In this document: one piece after another, positions 16,006-24,622 of the stretch
Layout: each line of letters opens with the position of its first letter
Numbering within the stretch: the first letter of the stretch is position 1
DNA from: Campylobacter sp. CCUG 57310
GTDB taxonomy: Bacteria > Campylobacterota > Campylobacteria > Campylobacterales > Campylobacteraceae
Length of the DNA stretch: 64,000 nt
Assembly (NCBI RefSeq): GCF_013201975.1
Contig: NZ_CP053845.1
Location: 1,974,195 to 2,038,194, forward strand
Reading direction: 5' to 3'
The notes under the pieces: model-generated
Databases searched by the model: none
Told to the model about the DNA's origin: nothing
The model's input: only the letters and a program-made list of their open reading frames with translations
Made by a program: the position numbers and the translations under genes

Positions 16006-16815
16006 TTAAACCCTTTCCCATCTCTTTTTTATCTCACTGCCCAATACGTCTAAAATATCCTTATGGCTATGCTCTTTTGACAAATCAATAATGAAATCTC
16101 TTAGGTCATAGCCTTTTGGCTTGTCTTTAAATCGTATCTGGTAAAGCTCTTTTGTAACTTCACCGATAAAAGGATAGATAGCATTAAAGCCGTTTTGTCC
16201 TACTTCATCGTTATCTACAAAACAAATCACGGCTTTATCCTTGAGCTTTGATAGGATTTCATCTTTTAGAGGGTTATATTCAAACTTGTTAAGCTCGTCT
16301 GCGTTTTGAAAGCAGATATAAGATGAGTTTAGTATCTTAAATAATCCAGCTTCGCCCATACCCTCTGCAATAAATACCATATCATCGTTTTTGTCTATGC
16401 GATGAGGTATAAAGCTATTATTTGAGCCTTGCGCTCTTATCCATTTCTTGCCCTTGATGATCTCGCCTGCTTCATCTCTTATATGTCTAGTGGCTATGGC
16501 TTGCACTTCGCCAGTGTCATCTTTTAAAGTTATGGATAAACTTTGATGTTTGGTGTTATATCCTAAGAAATCAAGCTTATTTAGCTTTGCACTGCAAGCC
16601 CTTAGGAAGTTGCAAGGATAGAGGCTGTAAAGCTCATCTATCTGTTCTTGTGTGGCAAGATTTTGAATGTCGCAGTAAGTCTTTTTAAATGCCTCTCTTA
16701 GCTTATTAGCAAATTCGCTTAGGTTGATTATCCTTTTATCTTGCGTTTGCTCGCTTGCCGTTAGCCGTGGAGCGTTTAAAGCCACTCCTTTAAAACTTTC
16801 GATTGATTTCATCAC
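16006..16815 (-). CDS. Toprim-domain primase subunit
   Basis: This 269-residue protein carries the catalytic Toprim fold of DnaG-type primases: VFIAEGMGEAGLF (E151-G152) and ICFVDNDEVGQNG (D201, D203) give the acidic metal site. The N-terminal 130 residues include a region (LGYNTKHQSLSITLKDDTGE, then WIRAQGSNNSFIP) like phage P4-type primases. It starts inside the end of the CHC2-like gene with a 4-bp overlap and is followed by the helicase-like gene. Together the two ORFs make a split primase. An alternative start is the second ATG at 16812. Confidence 0.8.
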   Translation of the reverse strand: MMKSIESFKGVALNAPRLTASEQTQDKRIINLSEFANKLREAFKKTYCDIQNLATQEQIDELYSLYPCNFLRACSAKLNKLDFLGYNTKHQSLSITLKDDTGEVQAIATRHIRDEAGEIIKGKKWIRAQGSNNSFIPHRIDKNDDMVFIAEGMGEAGLFKILNSSYICFQNADELNKFEYNPLKDEILSKLKDKAVICFVDNDEVGQNGFNAIYPFIGEVTKELYQIRFKDKPKGYDLRDFIIDLSKEHSHKDILDVLGSEIKKRWERV

Positions 16816-17078
16816 TCTACCCCTAAAGAATATTTAACTATTTGCAAGGCTTCTTGCTTTGTGTAGCCTACTACCTCATTTAAAAAGGCGAATATGTCGC
16901 CGCCAAAACTTCCGCCGAAGTCTTTAACGTAGCCGTTGCGGTCTATGCTTGCACTAGGTGTTCTTTCATCTCTTATTTTAAACTTGTAGCTTCTATCTAC
17001 ACAGTAGCCACAACTTATAATAATGCTTGCTACTACATCACGATTGATAAGAGGCTTTAAGCGTTCGTATTCACTCAT
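16812..17078 (-). CDS. CHC2-like primase N-terminal domain without zinc ligands
   Basis: This 88-residue protein aligns by eye with the DnaG zinc-binding domain: FKIRDERTPSASIDRNGYVK, then DFGGSFGGDIFAFL and EALQIVKYSLG follow the order of that domain. The usual Cys/His ligands are replaced (K, R, K and G at the expected places), so the fold may be kept without zinc. It is encoded just before, and overlapping, the Toprim gene, and probably acts as its DNA-reading partner. A fused protein is usual elsewhere. Confidence 0.65.
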   Translation of the reverse strand: MSEYERLKPLINRDVVASIIISCGYCVDRSYKFKIRDERTPSASIDRNGYVKDFGGSFGGDIFAFLNEVVGYTKQEALQIVKYSLGVE

Positions 17079-17443
17079 TTTTTGTCCTTTAGCTCGCTTA
17101 CATATTGTTCTATCGCTTCGGCTGCCTGCTTGGCCGTTTCATACTCATCAGGCTTCCCGATAAATTTAAGAGCCTTTGCCCTGTCTTTGATAAATCTCAT
17201 CTTGCATTTAGTGCCGTTAGCTCTTGTATGCCACCTGCTGCCGATTATTCCTAAGCGTTCCAAAGCTACAAAATACTGATTTGAGTTACTGATAAAATAT
17301 ACATCGGAGGCTGTAACCTCGCCTCTTTCTAGCATTATTTTTACTATTCTTTTCATATTGGTTCTAGCTGTTTTCAATGTAGTATCCTTTAAATAGTTAT
17401 GCTTGACTTTTAAAGGCTGGTGAGTATAATTGCAGTCTGTCAC
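17075..17443 (-). CDS. Hypothetical island protein
   Basis: This 122-residue basic protein has a possible winged-helix core (VKIMLERGEVTASDVYFISN, then ALERLGIIGSRWHTR). The C-terminal end is a charged helix (ETAKQAAEAIEQYVSELKDK). It overlaps the CHC2-like gene by 4 bp and so belongs to the replication operon. A DNA-binding or replication-accessory role is plausible, not shown. Confidence 0.6.
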   Translation of the reverse strand: MTDCNYTHQPLKVKHNYLKDTTLKTARTNMKRIVKIMLERGEVTASDVYFISNSNQYFVALERLGIIGSRWHTRANGTKCKMRFIKDRAKALKFIGKPDEYETAKQAAEAIEQYVSELKDKK

Positions 17444-17474
17444 AACTGAAACTACTCCCGTTTAGCCTATAAAG

Positions 17475-17711
17475 TTAAGCGGGTTTTCTTTCCTTCGGTC
17501 TAATACCTAACTTTACTTCAAGCTGTTTTATACTCTCTGATTGCGTGCGTGTGATATAAAACAAGTCAAAAGCACAATCGATAAGCTCTTGCGGTGCTTC
17601 GCACATACTTTTAACCTTGTAAGTATGCAAGTGCCTTTTAAAAGCCTTTAGCATAACCTCATCATTTGCACTAAAGCATTCAGGGCTTACGTTAAAGGTT
17701 AGTTTTGGCAT
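17475..17711 (-). CDS. Small hypothetical island protein
   Basis: This 78-residue protein (MPKLTFNVSPECFSANDEVM, then helical AFKRHLHTYKVKSM) has no recognised domain. It starts one base before the stop of the AlpA-type gene and lies 31 bp from the next gene. Probably co-transcribed from the promoter upstream of 17909. Function unknown. Confidence 0.6.
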   Translation of the reverse strand: MPKLTFNVSPECFSANDEVMLKAFKRHLHTYKVKSMCEAPQELIDCAFDLFYITRTQSESIKQLEVKLGIRPKERKPA

Positions 17712-17909
17712 TTAAGCCCCCATTCTTTGCAAATAGTCGTCTAACTCGCTTTTGTTAAAAAGTATTGTTCTATCCGATAGCCTCTTAGGCTTTGGAAACT
17801 CTGCCTTTTTAGTAAATCGCCAAAGCGTAGATATTGAGATGTTAAGATATGCTGCCGCCTCTTTTGGTGCTAAATTTGGTTTGTCGAAGCATATTTTTTT
17901 AGCTTTCAT
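17712..17909 (-). CDS. AlpA family regulator
   Basis: This 65-residue protein typical of AlpA/Cox-type regulators has a helix-turn-helix NLAPKEAAAYLNISISTLWR (about 11-30), then KAEFPKPKRLSDRTILFNKS with the K-x-x-L-x-x-R-T-x-x-F pattern of the family. It is the first gene of the leftward replication operon. P4-like elements use such proteins to activate integrase or aid excision. Conserved size and pattern make the call firm. Confidence 0.85.
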   Translation of the reverse strand: MKAKKICFDKPNLAPKEAAAYLNISISTLWRFTKKAEFPKPKRLSDRTILFNKSELDDYLQRMGA

Positions 17910-18352
17910 AGTAATCCTTTATGATGTCATTTAATATTTAAAGCTAGCTGGTAAATATGAGTGAATTATGGCATAGGCAAAAAATCGAAACTTAAGCCGA
18001 CATCCAAAAATAGGTAAAATTTGTCTATTTTTATACATAAAAAACATTTAAACATAACACTCTCTAAAGTCGCCTATTTTAGGGCTTTTCTTAGATTGTT
18101 TTTTGCAAGTGTGCCAAAATAGCATTAAGGCAAGATAACAAAATATCGTGTTTTAGGTATATAAGTTGCTGTTAAAGTGTGCTAAAAAATCTATCCAAAA
18201 TTAGCCTTATATGACTATTTATAAGAAGTTTTTTTAATTATATTTTTTTATCGCTTAAGGTGTTTTTTTATCTTTTGTAGAATTTTTTTAAAAAAATGAT
18301 TTTTTAGTAGTTAGTTCTTTGTATTTTGTGTGTGTTTTTGATTTTGTTATTG
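17910..18352. other. Intergenic between AlpA gene and integrase
   Basis: AT-rich, with several T-runs of seven (near 18230-18295). No gene is seen. GCCTATTTTAGGGC (about 18072-18085) followed by TTTTC is a weak hairpin. The promoter of the leftward AlpA-primase-helicase operon should lie between 17910 and 18100. Confidence 0.35.
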
Positions 18353-19606
18353 CTATTCTTTTACCTCATCCAAATAATCACTCCACCATTGCATAAGCTT
18401 AGCTCTATCCTCTAGCCTTTGACTTCTGTCATAAATTGCCTTAACCGTGTTGCGCTCTCTATGGTCTAAACATAGCTCTATTACTTCGCTGTCTAGTCCG
18501 TGAGCTTTGATATTTTCATTTAATAGCGTGCTTGCTGTCGTGCGTAAGCCGTGAAATACCATATCATCGCCAAACCCTAAGCGTTTAATCGCATAATTGA
18601 GCGTGTTTTCGCTTAAAGGCTTGGTATTTGTTACATCGCTCGGAAAAACATATTCACTTTTTGAGCCCAAAAGCTCTTTTTGAGTATGTAAAATCTTTTT
18701 TACTTGCTTGCTTATCGGCATAATAAATTCATTTCTTAGCTTCATCTCTTTAGCGGGGAATATGATGAGGTCTTTGTCAAGATCAACATATTGCCACTTA
18801 AGCCCTCTAACATTTGCGCTGCGTAAAAATGTATGAATACCGAATATTAAAGCCTGCTTTGTGCTGTTTGAGCCTTGATAATCATCAAAAGCCCTTAAAA
18901 GCTCTCTAAGTTTGTCCGTTTCCGTAATGGCTTTGAAATTGTTAGTCTTTGATAGTTTAAAAGTATCGGCAAATATGATATTTCTTGCAGGGTTATTATC
19001 TATGTAGCCCTTATTTACTGCATAATCCATAATTTTACGCATAAGGTAAAAGGCTCGCTTTGATGTGTCGTGGCTTAAGCCCTTTTTAGCCTCTTTGTCT
19101 TGTATTTTTTCTATTGCATTTGATAGGTCTAGCCGTGTGAGTGTCTTGATATTCTTATCCTTTAATAGCGGATAGAGATGATTATTAATGCGCCCCATTT
19201 GCTTATCAAAGCTTGCCAGCTCTTTGCTTTGCTCTTTCTTTATCCATTGTTCGGCTAGGTCTTTAAACGTGATAGCCTGATTTTTTTCAGGGTTTATATC
19301 CTCACCTCGCTCTCTCATAGTGGTTAGCTCGTTCGCTTTGGTTCTTGCTTCGACTAGGCTTATACTTGGATATTTGCCGATAACTATTTGATTTATCTTG
19401 CGTTTTGGGTCGCCTTTATCTGCATAGCGATAATAAAAGGTCTTAGACAGCCCTTTTTTAGTATCGGTTATATACACATATAAAAATTCGGTTGCGATGT
19501 CTTTTAGCCACTCTCTACTTTTACCTTTAGAGAGATTATATTTTTTTAACTCCAGTTCTTTAATAAAAGTAGCCATATTTAAAGCCTTTTTTCCTTTATC
19601 TGCCAC
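18353..19606 (-). CDS. int: P4-type tyrosine recombinase (island 2 integrase)
   Basis: This 417-residue integrase would insert and excise island 2 at tRNA-Ala. It has an N-terminal DUF4102-like arm-binding domain (FYYRYADKGDPKRKINQIVI, then EARTKANELTTMRERGEDIN), a core-binding domain about 110-205, and a catalytic domain with the full set: R262 (TFLRSANVRGLKW), a lysine in AKEMKLRNE, H352-x-x-R355 (HGLRTTAST), H382 (LDHRER) and nucleophile Y392 (IYDRS). ATG at 19606 gives 417 residues; a second ATG 10 codons in is also possible. It lies 345 bp from the attachment core with its start facing the tRNA, the usual arrangement. Confidence 0.92.
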   Translation of the reverse strand: MADKGKKALNMATFIKELELKKYNLSKGKSREWLKDIATEFLYVYITDTKKGLSKTFYYRYADKGDPKRKINQIVIGKYPSISLVEARTKANELTTMRERGEDINPEKNQAITFKDLAEQWIKKEQSKELASFDKQMGRINNHLYPLLKDKNIKTLTRLDLSNAIEKIQDKEAKKGLSHDTSKRAFYLMRKIMDYAVNKGYIDNNPARNIIFADTFKLSKTNNFKAITETDKLRELLRAFDDYQGSNSTKQALIFGIHTFLRSANVRGLKWQYVDLDKDLIIFPAKEMKLRNEFIMPISKQVKKILHTQKELLGSKSEYVFPSDVTNTKPLSENTLNYAIKRLGFGDDMVFHGLRTTASTLLNENIKAHGLDSEVIELCLDHRERNTVKAIYDRSQRLEDRAKLMQWWSDYLDEVKE

Positions 19607-19717
19607 TCGATTTACGTATCTTTGCCACTTAAACCAAGTTTCTTTTTATGATACGCATTTTAATCAAACATACCATTTTGTGGTTATTTTGCTTGAGCAT
19701 GTCCTTAAATATGATTT

Positions 19718-19844
19718 TTGAGTATGTTAAAAAACACATATTCCGCAAGCTCTTGAATATGTCAAAAAAGAGCATATTTTAAAAAGCTTTTTGAATATGT
19801 CAAAATTTAAAAAGTTTTTACATATTCATTTACATATTCAAAAC
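19718..19844. repeat. Arm-type repeats upstream of integrase
   Basis: TTGA[GA]TATGT[TC]AAAA occurs three times directly (19718-19732, 19753-19767, 19791-19805) and twice inverted (around 19816-19828 and 19830-19844, TACATATTCA). The array lies between the tRNA attachment core and the integrase start, where integrase arm sites or AlpA sites are expected. Confidence 0.55.
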
Positions 19845-19899
19845 ATTGAAATTGAGTGAAATTGAATAATAACGTATGATTGCTTAAACTATCTCAAAA

Positions 19900-19921
19900 C
19901 CCCGTATTTTAGGGGCTTTTT
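19900..19921. terminator. Hairpin terminator
   Basis: CCCC (19900-19903) pairs with GGGG (19912-19915), followed by CTTTTT on the plus strand. It lies between the integrase repeats and tRNA-Ala. Weak stem, clear T-run. Confidence 0.4.
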
Positions 19922-19953
19922 GAAGCTTTATGGTAATGAGTAAAAATGATAAA

Positions 19954-20029
<76 letters not shown>

Positions 20030-20137
20030 AATAAATATTTGGTGATTATATACATATTTCACTTACAAAAAATTTAATTTTGCCAAAAATAAAATATTTT
20101 TTTAAGCATAGTTGGGATAAAATTACACTTTCAAAAT

Positions 20138-20212
20138 GCGGGAATAGCTCAGGGGTAGAGCACAACCTTGCCAAGGTTGGGGTCGCGAGTTCGAATCTCG
20201 TTTCCCGCTCCA
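20138..20212 (+). tRNA. tRNA-Gly (GCC)
   Basis: The acceptor GCGGGAA pairs with TTCCCGC, and T plus CCA is encoded. Anticodon stem CAACC/GGTTG with loop TTGCCAA gives GCC. Confidence 0.95.
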
Positions 20213-20232
20213 TCAGTTTTTTGGGAATTTAT

Positions 20233-20318
20233 GCCCGGGTGGCGGAATGGTAGACGCAAGGGACTTAAAATCCCTCGGTAATTTTACCGTACCGGTTCAA
20301 GTCCGGTTTCGGGCACCA
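20233..20318 (+). tRNA. tRNA-Leu (TAA)
   Basis: A long class II tRNA with a variable arm. Anticodon stem AGGGA/TCCCT with loop CTTAAAA gives TAA. CCA is encoded. Confidence 0.95.
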
Positions 20319-20333
20319 CAAATTAAGCTAAAA

Positions 20334-20407
20334 GGCGACATGGCCAAGTGGTAAGGCAGAAGCCTGCAAAGCTTTTACCCCCGGTTCGAATCCGGGTGTC
20401 GCCTCCA
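20334..20407 (+). tRNA. tRNA-Cys (GCA)
   Basis: The acceptor GGCGACA pairs with TGTCGCC. Anticodon loop CTGCAAA gives GCA, and CCA is encoded. Confidence 0.95.
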
Positions 20408-20428
20408 AAACGACATAAGGAGAAAAAG

Positions 20429-20584
20429 ATGCGTTATGTTCTAGTGCTTTTATCTGCGGTCCTTTTGATGGCTGGCTGTTCAAATACCTGGCGAGGTGTC
20501 AAACAAGATACCAACAAAGCGGTTGAATGGTCTAAAGACAAAGTTAACGACGGGGCTACCTACGTTAAAGAAAAAACTGAATAA
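20429..20584 (+). CDS. Entericidin-like small lipoprotein
   Basis: This is a 51-residue lipoprotein with signal peptide MRYVLVLLSAVLLMAGC: hydrophobic core, lipobox LMAGC and lipidated Cys17. The mature part (SNTWRGVKQDTNKAVEWSKD, ending KEKTE) is a short amphipathic helix resembling entericidin A/B, small envelope lipoproteins with proposed toxin-antidote roles. The start is ATG 20429 after AAGGAG; a longer frame runs back into tRNA-Cys and is not real. It lies between tRNA-Cys and tRNA-Ser and may be transcribed with them. Confidence 0.8.
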   Translation: MRYVLVLLSAVLLMAGCSNTWRGVKQDTNKAVEWSKDKVNDGATYVKEKTE

Positions 20585-20607
20585 ATTTGGCTAATTTTAG
20601 CCAAATT
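20584..20607. terminator. Hairpin after lipoprotein gene
   Basis: AATTTGGCT (20584-20592) and AGCCAAATT (20599-20607) form a perfect 9-bp stem with a 6-nt loop, directly at the lipoprotein stop and before tRNA-Ser. There is no T-run on the plus strand, so it may also be a processing site. Confidence 0.55.
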
Positions 20608-20613
20608 ATGACT

Positions 20614-20703
20614 CGGGAGATGGCTGAGTGGTCGAAAGCGGCGGTCTTGAAAACCGTTGAGGTGTGAAAGCCTCCGGGGGTTCGAATCCCTCTCTCCCGG
20701 CCA
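20614..20703 (+). tRNA. tRNA-Ser (TGA)
   Basis: A class II tRNA with a long variable arm. The acceptor CGGGAGA pairs with TCTCCCG. Anticodon stem GCGGT/ACCGT with loop CTTGAAA gives TGA. CCA is encoded. Confidence 0.95.
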
Positions 20704-21139
20704 TTATTTAACTCTAATCATCTTTTAAATTTTTTAAATTTCTCATAAAAAATCAACTTATAAAAGCTATTTGTAAAATTTCATATGCCTCAATATGTAG
20801 ATTAAAAATAGATTTCTTTAGTTTAGAAAGCCAAACAAAAACTTAGACTCAAGAAAGCCATGATTTAAAACTTTTGTTTTATAGAATAATTATAAAATTT
20901 ATTTGATAGTGAATTTATTTATTCTAACCCACCTTAAGTATTTATAACTACGCAATATTACAAAACATCTCTTTCATTAGCTGATCATCAAATTTTATAA
21001 AACATTTAAAGATACTGCAATCAAAAACCACAATAATCAAAGCGGGAAAGATCACGATTAAGAATTTAAGTATAAAACGATAAAATTTCAACCAACAAAA
21101 GAGCCAAAAGAGAGTGCAAAATAAAAATAAAGGCGAAAT
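20704..21139. other. Intergenic, no feature seen
   Basis: An AT-rich stretch between tRNA-Ser and the aminotransferase gene. I see no gene, repeat or convincing hairpin. A promoter for the downstream gene is expected but not distinct. Confidence 0.4.
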
Positions 21140-22312
21140 ATGAGATATGATTTTGATAAAGTTATAAATAGGCGTGGCTTAGACTCCATAAAATGGCGAT
21201 GCAAAGAGGATGAGTTGCCGATGTGGGTAGCAGATATGGACTTTGAATGCGCGCCTGAAATTTTAGCCGCACTTCAAAAGCGTCTTAATCACGGTATATT
21301 TGGATACTCGGCCCTGGCCGCAGAGTGGCAAAGTTCGATTTGTTCGTGGTGGAGCAGAAGGCACAAAGTTGATTTTAAGCCTGAGTGGCTTATTTCCTGT
21401 AGCGCAGTGGTACCGGCGATTGCGAGCATAATACGTAAATTTTCTTGCCCCGGAGATAAAATCCTAGTCCAATCTCCTGTTTATCATGCATTTTTTAATA
21501 TCATCACAAATAACGGCAGGCAAATTGCAGACAACAAGTTAATCTATAATTCGCAAGAGTATGAAATCGACTTTATAGATCTTGAAAACAAGCTTAAAGA
21601 TCCGCTCACTCGCATAATGTTGCTTTGCAATCCGCACAATCCTATAGGCAAAATTTGGAGCAAAGCAGAGCTTGAAAAGATCGCCAGGCTATGCTACAAA
21701 AACGACGTTTTGTTAGTGTCTGATGAAATTCACTGCGATATCGTAGATCCTAAGCTTAGCTACACTCCCATGGCTTTGATTAAAGAGTATTTTCAAAACT
21801 GCATAACCTGCATCTCGCCCAGCAAGAGCTTTAATATCGCGGGCATTCAGGGTGCAATGGTCGTAACGCCAAATGAAAATTTAAAAGATCTTATAAAGCG
21901 CGCTTTTGATAACGATAAAATTGCCGAAAACAACGTATTTAGCGCAGTAGCGACGATAGCTGCGTATAATGAAAGCGAGGCGTGGCTTGATGAGCTTAGA
22001 GAGTATATCTATACTAATAAAATTTTGGTGCGGGAATTTTTACAAACCGAAATTCCAACTATCAAGCTCGTTCATTCGACGGCTACTTATTTGCTTTGGC
22101 TTGACTGCTCGCAAATTTGTGATGATTCGAGTAAATTACAAAAATTTCTAAGAAGCAAATTTGGGCTTTGGGTCTCTGAAGGTGGAGCGTTTGGAGGTAA
22201 CGGCAAGCAGTTTTTACGCATGAATATAGCATGCCCTAAAGAGCTCTTAAAAGATGGCTTAAGCCGTCTTAAAAAGGGAATAAACGCTTTTATAAATAGC
22301 GAAAAATCGTAA
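21140..22312 (+). CDS. PatB/MalY-type PLP C-S lyase or aminotransferase
   Basis: This 390-residue fold-type I PLP enzyme of the MalY/PatB group is usually a cystathionine beta-lyase, releasing homocysteine, pyruvate and ammonia. Landmarks are LPMWVADMDFECAP (26-39), GIFGYS, the LLCNPHNPIGKIW cofactor segment (161-173), SDEIHCDI (194-201) and the Schiff-base lysine K229 in SPSKSFNIAG. The C-terminal domain ends with FLRMNIACP, containing the carboxylate-binding arginine. Length is normal. The ribosome site is AAAGGCG. It stands alone ahead of a hairpin at 22429. Substrate preference cannot be read from sequence. Confidence 0.88.
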   Translation: MRYDFDKVINRRGLDSIKWRCKEDELPMWVADMDFECAPEILAALQKRLNHGIFGYSALAAEWQSSICSWWSRRHKVDFKPEWLISCSAVVPAIASIIRKFSCPGDKILVQSPVYHAFFNIITNNGRQIADNKLIYNSQEYEIDFIDLENKLKDPLTRIMLLCNPHNPIGKIWSKAELEKIARLCYKNDVLLVSDEIHCDIVDPKLSYTPMALIKEYFQNCITCISPSKSFNIAGIQGAMVVTPNENLKDLIKRAFDNDKIAENNVFSAVATIAAYNESEAWLDELREYIYTNKILVREFLQTEIPTIKLVHSTATYLLWLDCSQICDDSSKLQKFLRSKFGLWVSEGGAFGGNGKQFLRMNIACPKELLKDGLSRLKKGINAFINSEKS

Positions 22313-22428
22313 TTTTGAATTTTATTTGCAAATTGGCAAACTATTAACTTTGAGTTGGGATAAAATTTAAAACACTTAGATATTATTTCACTGTCCGACA
22401 AGAAAAACCTCCTTTTTGTAACAACTCA

Positions 22429-22455
22429 ATATGCGCCCTTTAACGAGGGTGCATA
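22429..22455. terminator. Hairpin terminator upstream of moaC
   Basis: ATATGCGCCCT (22429-22439) pairs with AGGGTGCATAT (22446-22456), one G-T wobble, loop of six. It separates the aminotransferase gene from moaC. A TATAAT box for moaC follows at 22482-22487. Confidence 0.55.
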
Positions 22456-22508
22456 TTTATCTCCCCTTTAATAGCTTTTGATATAATCCAAATTAAAAAA
22501 GGATAATC

Positions 22509-22982
22509 ATGCTAACACATTTAGACGAAAAAAATCGCCCGAAAATGGTCGACGTAAGCGAAAAATCGCCCACTACGCGCATAGCCGTAGCAAGCGGTAT
22601 CATAAAAATGAGCGAAGAAGCCTTTAACGCGATCAAAGAAAATACGGGCAAAAAAGGTCCCGTTCTTCAAACTGCCGTAGTTGCGGCGATCATGGGCGTT
22701 AAAAAAACAAGCGAATTAATCCCGATGTGCCATCCGCTACTTATCAGCTCGGTTGATTGCGATATCGTTGAGTTACCCGAAATAACGGCTTTTAAATTAA
22801 TCGTAAGCGTTAAGATAGAAGGCAAAACAGGCGTTGAGATGGAGGCACTTGCAGGCGTTAGCGTGGGGCTTTTAACTATATACGATATGATAAAAGCCAT
22901 AGATAAGTCCATGCAAATAACGGATATAGCGCTTGAAAGCAAAACAGGAGGAAAAAGTGGCGAATATTCACGAAATAAATGA
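22509..22982 (+). CDS. moaC: Cyclic pyranopterin monophosphate synthase MoaC
   Basis: MoaC (157 residues) converts the MoaA product 3',8-cyclo-dihydro-GTP to cyclic pyranopterin monophosphate in molybdenum cofactor synthesis. The family blocks are clear: [18 protein letters not shown] at the N-terminus, [27 protein letters not shown] with C74-H75, and [20 protein letters not shown]. The length is standard. TATAAT at 22482-22487 and AAAAGG upstream form a credible promoter and ribosome site. It overlaps the DUF493 gene downstream, so the two are coupled. Confidence 0.96.
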   Translation: MLTHLDEKNRPKMVDVSEKSPTTRIAVASGIIKMSEEAFNAIKENTGKKGPVLQTAVVAAIMGVKKTSELIPMCHPLLISSVDCDIVELPEITAFKLIVSVKIEGKTGVEMEALAGVSVGLLTIYDMIKAIDKSMQITDIALESKTGGKSGEYSRNK

Positions 22983-23220
22983 AAAACCGGATATAAAATA
23001 TCCGACCTTATGGGAGTATAAATTTATACTTGAAGCGGGCATAAACGCTCAAAATACGATAGATGAACTAGTAAGAGGTCGCGAGTATGAACTAAAATTT
23101 TCCAAATTCAGTTCGGATAAAAAATACGCCAGCTACAACTTAAAGCTAACCGTAAATTCAGAAAAAGAGCGCTTAGAGATATTTAACGCTATCAAAAATC
23201 GCGCCAAATACGTTTTATAA
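22957..23220 (+). CDS. DUF493 (YbeD-like) family protein
   Basis: This 87-residue ferredoxin-like domain protein has the DUF493 pattern [30 protein letters not shown] and an ending AKYVL. The start is most likely GTG 22957: AGGAGG at 22946-22951 lies five bases upstream. The longer TTG frame from 22933 lacks a ribosome site. It overlaps moaC by 26 bp in another frame. The family has proposed regulatory or ligand-binding roles (E. coli YbeD lies beside lipB), but no function is proven. Confidence 0.75.
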   Translation: MANIHEINEKPDIKYPTLWEYKFILEAGINAQNTIDELVRGREYELKFSKFSSDKKYASYNLKLTVNSEKERLEIFNAIKNRAKYVL

Positions 23221-23229
23221 AGGAAAAAT

Positions 23230-24498
23230 ATGCAAAATAAAATTTTTCTTCACACACTTCAAGAAAACAAGGACAATCCGCAAATTTTAGTCCTTATCCG
23301 TGAGCTTGCATTTGATCTTAGTAAGAAAAAATTCAAAGAACTAAAAAACGATCAAGAACTAAACGAAGAGGTCTCAAATACCTTTGGGCAAATGTGTGAA
23401 ATTCTAAGATCGGAAAATTTACTCAACTCAAAAAGCGTTGCAAATCTTATAGACGGCATCGCGAGTGCGGCAAGCGAGTCAAAAGAGCAGTTTTTGTATA
23501 AGTTGATTTATGAAAAAGAGCGCATAGAAAAGCAGATCGATGATCAAATTTATGATATCAAACGCACCATACAAGCCACTCTTGAAAGCATTGAAAGCTA
23601 CATACAAAATGGCGAATTTGAAGAAAAAGAGCAAATTTTAAACGCGATTGACGATGCTATGCTTTGCGATTTGCAGATGCTTGGAATCCTTCGCGAAACT
23701 ACCGAAGCGGCGTTTTTGACTACCATAGAAAAGGGCGAGGACGTAAGAGATACGAGCGCAGAAATAGCTAAAAATATCGTATATAGCGCGATAAACGAGG
23801 GTGTATTTAGCAAAATTCGCTTCCTTGAGATCGCAGAAGTCGTCATAGAAACCGCCGTAACCATCGCAAACGAAGATCACAGCTTCGCCAAAGAGCTTAT
23901 AAATGGCTCGGTAACCGGTGCAAGAGACGGGATTTTAAAAGCGATTGAGAAATTTAAAGAGGAGATGAAATTCGCTCCGGATAGCGAAAATTTGATAAAA
24001 AGCGCAAAAGAGCTGGTTAGGATAGAAGATGACTTCGTAACGATGCTTAAAAATCTAATGCAGCGCTCAAACGACCCTGCCGCAAGTATCATCAGCGATC
24101 TTTTAGAAAATACGCTGGATAGTTATTTTGCGAAATTTAAGCGTATGCAAAACGAGATCAGCGACCAGCTTGTAATAAGGCTTGAAGAGCTTAAAATGAA
24201 TGAAAATATCAACAAATTTACGCAAAGCGCAAGCGTTAAATTTGAGACTTTGAAAAAAGAATTCAACGAAAAAAGCGATAAATTGATGGAAAATCTTGAG
24301 GTCAATGAAAAGCTTGAAGCGCTTAAAAAAGAGATAGCCGAATTTGAGAAAAAGGCTTCAGAAAAGCTTGAAGGCATAAAATATGAAGAAATCGGCGAAA
24401 ATTTAAAAACCAAAGCCAAAAAACTCGGCGACAGGATCTATGAGAGTGCGGAAAATTTCATAAAAACCGCAAAAGAAAAGATAAACAAAAAAGATTAG
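23230..24498 (+). CDS. Hypothetical helical coiled-coil protein
   Basis: This 422-residue protein has no signal peptide or membrane span. It is helical almost throughout, with long coiled coils near 95-120 (IYEKERIEKQIDDQIYDIKR) and 300-420 (lysine/glutamate rich, ending with ENFIKTAKEKINKK). The middle third has repeated alanine-rich helices (IASAASESKEQF, EIAKNIVYSAINEGVFSKI). The start follows AAAGGA. It is 9 bp from the DUF493 gene and ends at a strong hairpin. I recognise it only as a conserved Campylobacter-type hypothetical; no function is offered. Confidence 0.75.
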   Translation: MQNKIFLHTLQENKDNPQILVLIRELAFDLSKKKFKELKNDQELNEEVSNTFGQMCEILRSENLLNSKSVANLIDGIASAASESKEQFLYKLIYEKERIEKQIDDQIYDIKRTIQATLESIESYIQNGEFEEKEQILNAIDDAMLCDLQMLGILRETTEAAFLTTIEKGEDVRDTSAEIAKNIVYSAINEGVFSKIRFLEIAEVVIETAVTIANEDHSFAKELINGSVTGARDGILKAIEKFKEEMKFAPDSENLIKSAKELVRIEDDFVTMLKNLMQRSNDPAASIISDLLENTLDSYFAKFKRMQNEISDQLVIRLEELKMNENINKFTQSASVKFETLKKEFNEKSDKLMENLEVNEKLEALKKEIAEFEKKASEKLEGIKYEEIGENLKTKAKKLGDRIYESAENFIKTAKEKINKKD

Positions 24499-24508
24499 GT
24501 ATGAGATG

Positions 24509-24531
24509 TTAGAGGCGTATCTCGCCTCTAA
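24509..24531. terminator. Bidirectional terminator
   Basis: TTAGAGGCG (24509-24517) and CGCCTCTAA (24523-24531) form a perfect 9-bp stem with a 5-nt loop, followed by TTTTATTT, between convergent genes. Confidence 0.75.
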
Positions 24532-24622
24532 TTTTATTTATATTGCAAGCAAAGGCACAAAAATTCGCTCCATCTATAAGAGCAAATTTATCTAAACCCG
24601 CTTAAACTCATAAAACCGCAAT

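Noticed and set aside
20348..20428. N-terminal extension of the lipoprotein frame
   Set aside because: It lies within tRNA-Cys; the ribosome site and lipobox fit ATG 20429.
23598..24419. Leftward frames opposite the coiled-coil gene
   Set aside because: They are shadows created by a codon-biased helical gene; no ribosome sites or domains.
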